Assembly (NCBI RefSeq): GCF_019703515.2
Contig: NC_059363.1
Coordinates: 1,799,501-1,863,500 of the forward strand
Origin: Myxocyprinus asiaticus
Taxonomy: Eukaryota; Chordata; Actinopteri; Cypriniformes; Catostomidae
Length of the DNA: 64,000 nucleotides
Direction: 5' to 3'
Positions within the stretch are counted from its first letter, which is position 1, and each line of letters opens with the position of its first letter. Made by a program: the position numbers and the translations under genes. A model generated the notes under the pieces. That model was not told where the DNA came from. It made no database searches and saw nothing but the letters and a program-made list of their open reading frames with translations. This document shows, one piece after another, positions 61,833-64,000 of the stretch.

Positions 61833-63392
61833 CAGGTGCATCTCAATAAATTAGAATGTCGTGGAAAAGTTCATTTATTTCAGTGAAACTCGTGTATTAA
61901 ATAAATTCAATGCACACAGACTGAAGTAGTTTAAGTCTTTGGTTCTTTTAATTGTGATGATTTTGGCTCACATTTAACAAAAACCCACCAATTCACTATC
62001 TCAAAAAATTAGAATACATCATAAGACCCATAAAAAAAAAAAAACATTTTTAGTGAATTGTTAGCCTTCTGGAAAGTATGTTCATTTACTGTATATGTAC
62101 TCAATACTTGGTAGGGGCTCCTTTTGCTTTAATTACTGCCTCAATTCGGCGTGGCATGGAGGTGATCAGTTTGTGGCACTGCTGAGGTGGTATGGAAGCC
62201 CAGGTTTCTTTGGCAGTGGCCTTCAGCTCATCTGCATTTTTTGGTCTCTTGTTTCTCATTTTCCTCTTGACAATACCCCATAGATTCTCTATGGGGTTCA
62301 GGTCTGGTGAGTTTGCTGGCCAGTCAAGCACACCAACACCATGGTCATTCAACCAACTTTTGGTGCTTTTGGCAGTGTGGGCAGGTGCCAAATCCTGCTG
62401 GAAAATGAAATCAGCATCTTTAAAAAGCTGGTCAGCAGAAGGAAGCATGAAGTGCTCCAAAATTTCTTGGTAAACAGGTGCAGTGACTTTGGTTTTCAAA
62501 AAACACAATGGACCAACACCAGCAGATGACATTGCACCCCAAATCATCACAGACTGTGGAAACTTAACACTGGACTTCAAGCAACTTGGGCTATGAGCTT
62601 CTCCACCCTTCCTCCAGACTCTTGGACCTTGGTTTCCAAATGAAATACAAAACTTGCTCTCATCTGAAAAGAGGACTTTGGACCACTGGGCAACAGTCCA
62701 GTTTTTCTTCTCCTTAGCCCAGGTAGGACGCCTCTGACGTTGTCTGTGGTTCAGGAGTGGCTTAACAAGAGGAATACGACAACTGTAGCCAAATTCCTTG
62801 ACATGTCTGTGTCTTGATGCCTTGACCCCAGCCTCAGTCCATTCCTTGTGAAGTTCACCCAAATTCTTGTATTGATTTTGCTTGACAATCATAAGGCTGC
62901 GGTTCTCTCGGTTGGTTGTGCATCTTTTTCTTCCACACTTTTTCCTTCCACTCAACTTTCTGTTAACATGCTTGGATACAGCACTCTGTGAACAGCCAGC
63001 TTCTTTGGCAATGAATGTTTGTGGCTTACCCTCCTTGTGAAGGGTGTCAATGATTGTCTTCTGGACAACTGTCAGATCAGCAGTCTTCCCCATGATTGTG
63101 TAGCCTAGTGAACCAAACTGAGAGACCATTTTGAAGGCTCAGGAAACCTTTGCAGTTGTTTTGTGTTGATTAGCTGATTGGCATGTCACCATATTCTAAT
63201 TTTTTGAGATAGTGAATTGGTGGGTTTTTGTTAAATGTGAGCCAAAATCATCACAATTAAAAGAACCAAAGACTTAAACTACTTCAGTCTGTGTGCATTG
63301 AATTTATTTAATACACGAGTTTCACGATTTGAGTTGAATTACTGAAATAAATGAACTTTTCCACGACATTCTAATTTATTGAGATGCACCTG
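61833..63392 (-). mobile_element. Full-length Tc1 transposon, copy B
   Basis: Same TA site as copy A (TA at 61831-61832 and 63393-63394). It is 1560 bp because about 15 bp (GATTTGAGTTGAATTA region, about 63326) is inserted in the right terminal repeat. The left repeat is intact. Confidence 0.95.
62101..63129 (-). CDS. Tc1 transposase, intact DD34E (copy B)
   Basis: 342 codons. It differs from copy A by A for V in the KEAGCSQ segment, P for L in QRRPTW, and Trp in MIWGAMSS, which is the family-typical residue. All three catalytic acidic residues and the 34-residue spacing are present, so this copy is the better candidate for an active enzyme. The extra bases in its right terminal repeat might weaken transposase binding at that end. 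Confidence 0.93.
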   Translation of the reverse strand: MVSQFGSLGYTIMGKTADLTVVQKTIIDTLHKEGKPQTFIAKEAGCSQSAVSKHVNRKLSGRKKCGRKRCTTNRENRSLMIVKQNQYKNLGELHKEWTEAGVKASRHRHVKEFGYSCRIPLVKPLLNHRQRQRRPTWAKEKKNWTVAQWSKVLFSDESKFCISFGNQGPRVWRKGGEAHSPSCLKSSVKFPQSVMIWGAMSSAGVGPLCFLKTKVTAPVYQEILEHFMLPSADQLFKDADFIFQQDLAPAHTAKSTKSWLNDHGVGVLDWPANSPDLNPIENLWGIVKRKMRNKRPKNADELKATAKETWASIPPQQCHKLITSMPRRIEAVIKAKGAPTKY

Positions 63393-63394
63393 TA

Positions 63395-64000
63395 TATGAT
63401 TCATGGTGTTGGGGAGGGCATTGCCCCCCTTAGATTTTCTCAAACAGCTTAGACAGACACACTGCACTTACTGCATAGTGGTGTCACTTATATGTGGAAT
63501 CCAATTTCAAATTTTAGCTTCCATTGTTGTGAATTTAGTGTTAAAATGTGTAGCTGACATGGAAATTCTAGCACTGACAAGTCGTATCATTATTATGCAT
63601 GCAATATGACATCATATGGATACAAAAGTCTAAATAACTACAAATTTTAAGAAGATAAAATGGGCTAAAATTGAAAAATAAAGAATTATATAAAAACACT
63701 TTTACAAAGTACCGCCACGGTCCTGTTTTTTAAGGCATGTTTGTCAATGCATCCGTTTGGACAACACAATTGCATTCTTTCAAGCAAAACAACAAAAAGA
63801 AAGAGACAATGCATTGCTTTAACAATTTAAAATATTTATTTTCTGAATGAAAAATAAAGTTGTTTACAATGGGATATAATTTAGCACTGATAGCTGTACA
63901 TTATCAGAAAACATCTTATTACTATAATAGAGTAAGTAAAATCATCCTATTTGGAATTACAACTTGTCGGTTCATTGTTCATTGTGCAGAAATTAACGCT
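63395..64000. other. ZP3 upstream block beyond copy 6, to window end
   Basis: Continuation of the conserved upstream block, cut by the window edge. Non-coding. Confidence 0.45.

Overview
The window is vertebrate genomic DNA, almost certainly from a cyprinid-type teleost. Support comes from spliced egg-coat genes, Tc1/mariner DNA transposons, a tRNA-derived SINE and AT-rich non-autonomous transposons typical of carp-like fishes. The species call is an inference from these families. Nothing bacterial or viral is visible.

The backbone is a head-to-tail array of zona pellucida glycoprotein 3 (ZP3) genes, all on the minus strand. Seven copies are visible. Copy 0 is only the 5' end of exon 1 at the left edge (1-139). 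Copy 1 (5019-7113) is a pseudogene. Copies 2 (12982-15540), 3 (21778-24343), 4 (33756-36316), 5 (46943-49516) and 6 (58575-61148) each have eight open exons with exon lengths of 546, 119, 104, 178, 118, 86, 92 and 74 nt, which gives 438 codons plus stop. Every complete copy has a GC-AG intron 2, a stop codon embedded in AATAAA, a TATA-like TATTTAA, and a CAGCTG E-box about 158 bp beyond it.

Spacing between genes grows from about 7 kb to 13 kb because the intergenic DNA is a shared stack of mobile elements. Reading away from each gene's promoter, this stack holds a conserved upstream block, an inverted-repeat element with a transposase N-terminal fragment (units 3-5), a GTTCACCC-type non-autonomous DNA transposon carrying a SINE (units 3-5), a degraded Tc1-like element (all units except unit 0), a PIF/Harbinger-like remnant, and a hAT-like MITE next to the 3' end of the following gene. 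A different Tc1 element with an intact 342-codon DD34E transposase sits at the same TA upstream of copies 4 and 6. Copy 5 has the empty site.

I refer to the interval between copy n and copy n+1 as unit n. Units 4 and 5 (about 39.0-49.6 kb and 50.65-61.25 kb) are nearly identical, so they are either a very recent duplication or conversion, or a false duplication in the assembly. A 500-N gap (16817-17316) lies where the flanking sequences appear to be missing only 2 bp. The array is best read as a locus making multiple, nearly identical oocyte or liver egg-envelope proteins and evolving by unequal exchange. I found no wholly novel system. The most notable signals are the mosaic history, the microinversions, the conserved GC splice donor and the promoter-side autonomous transposon.
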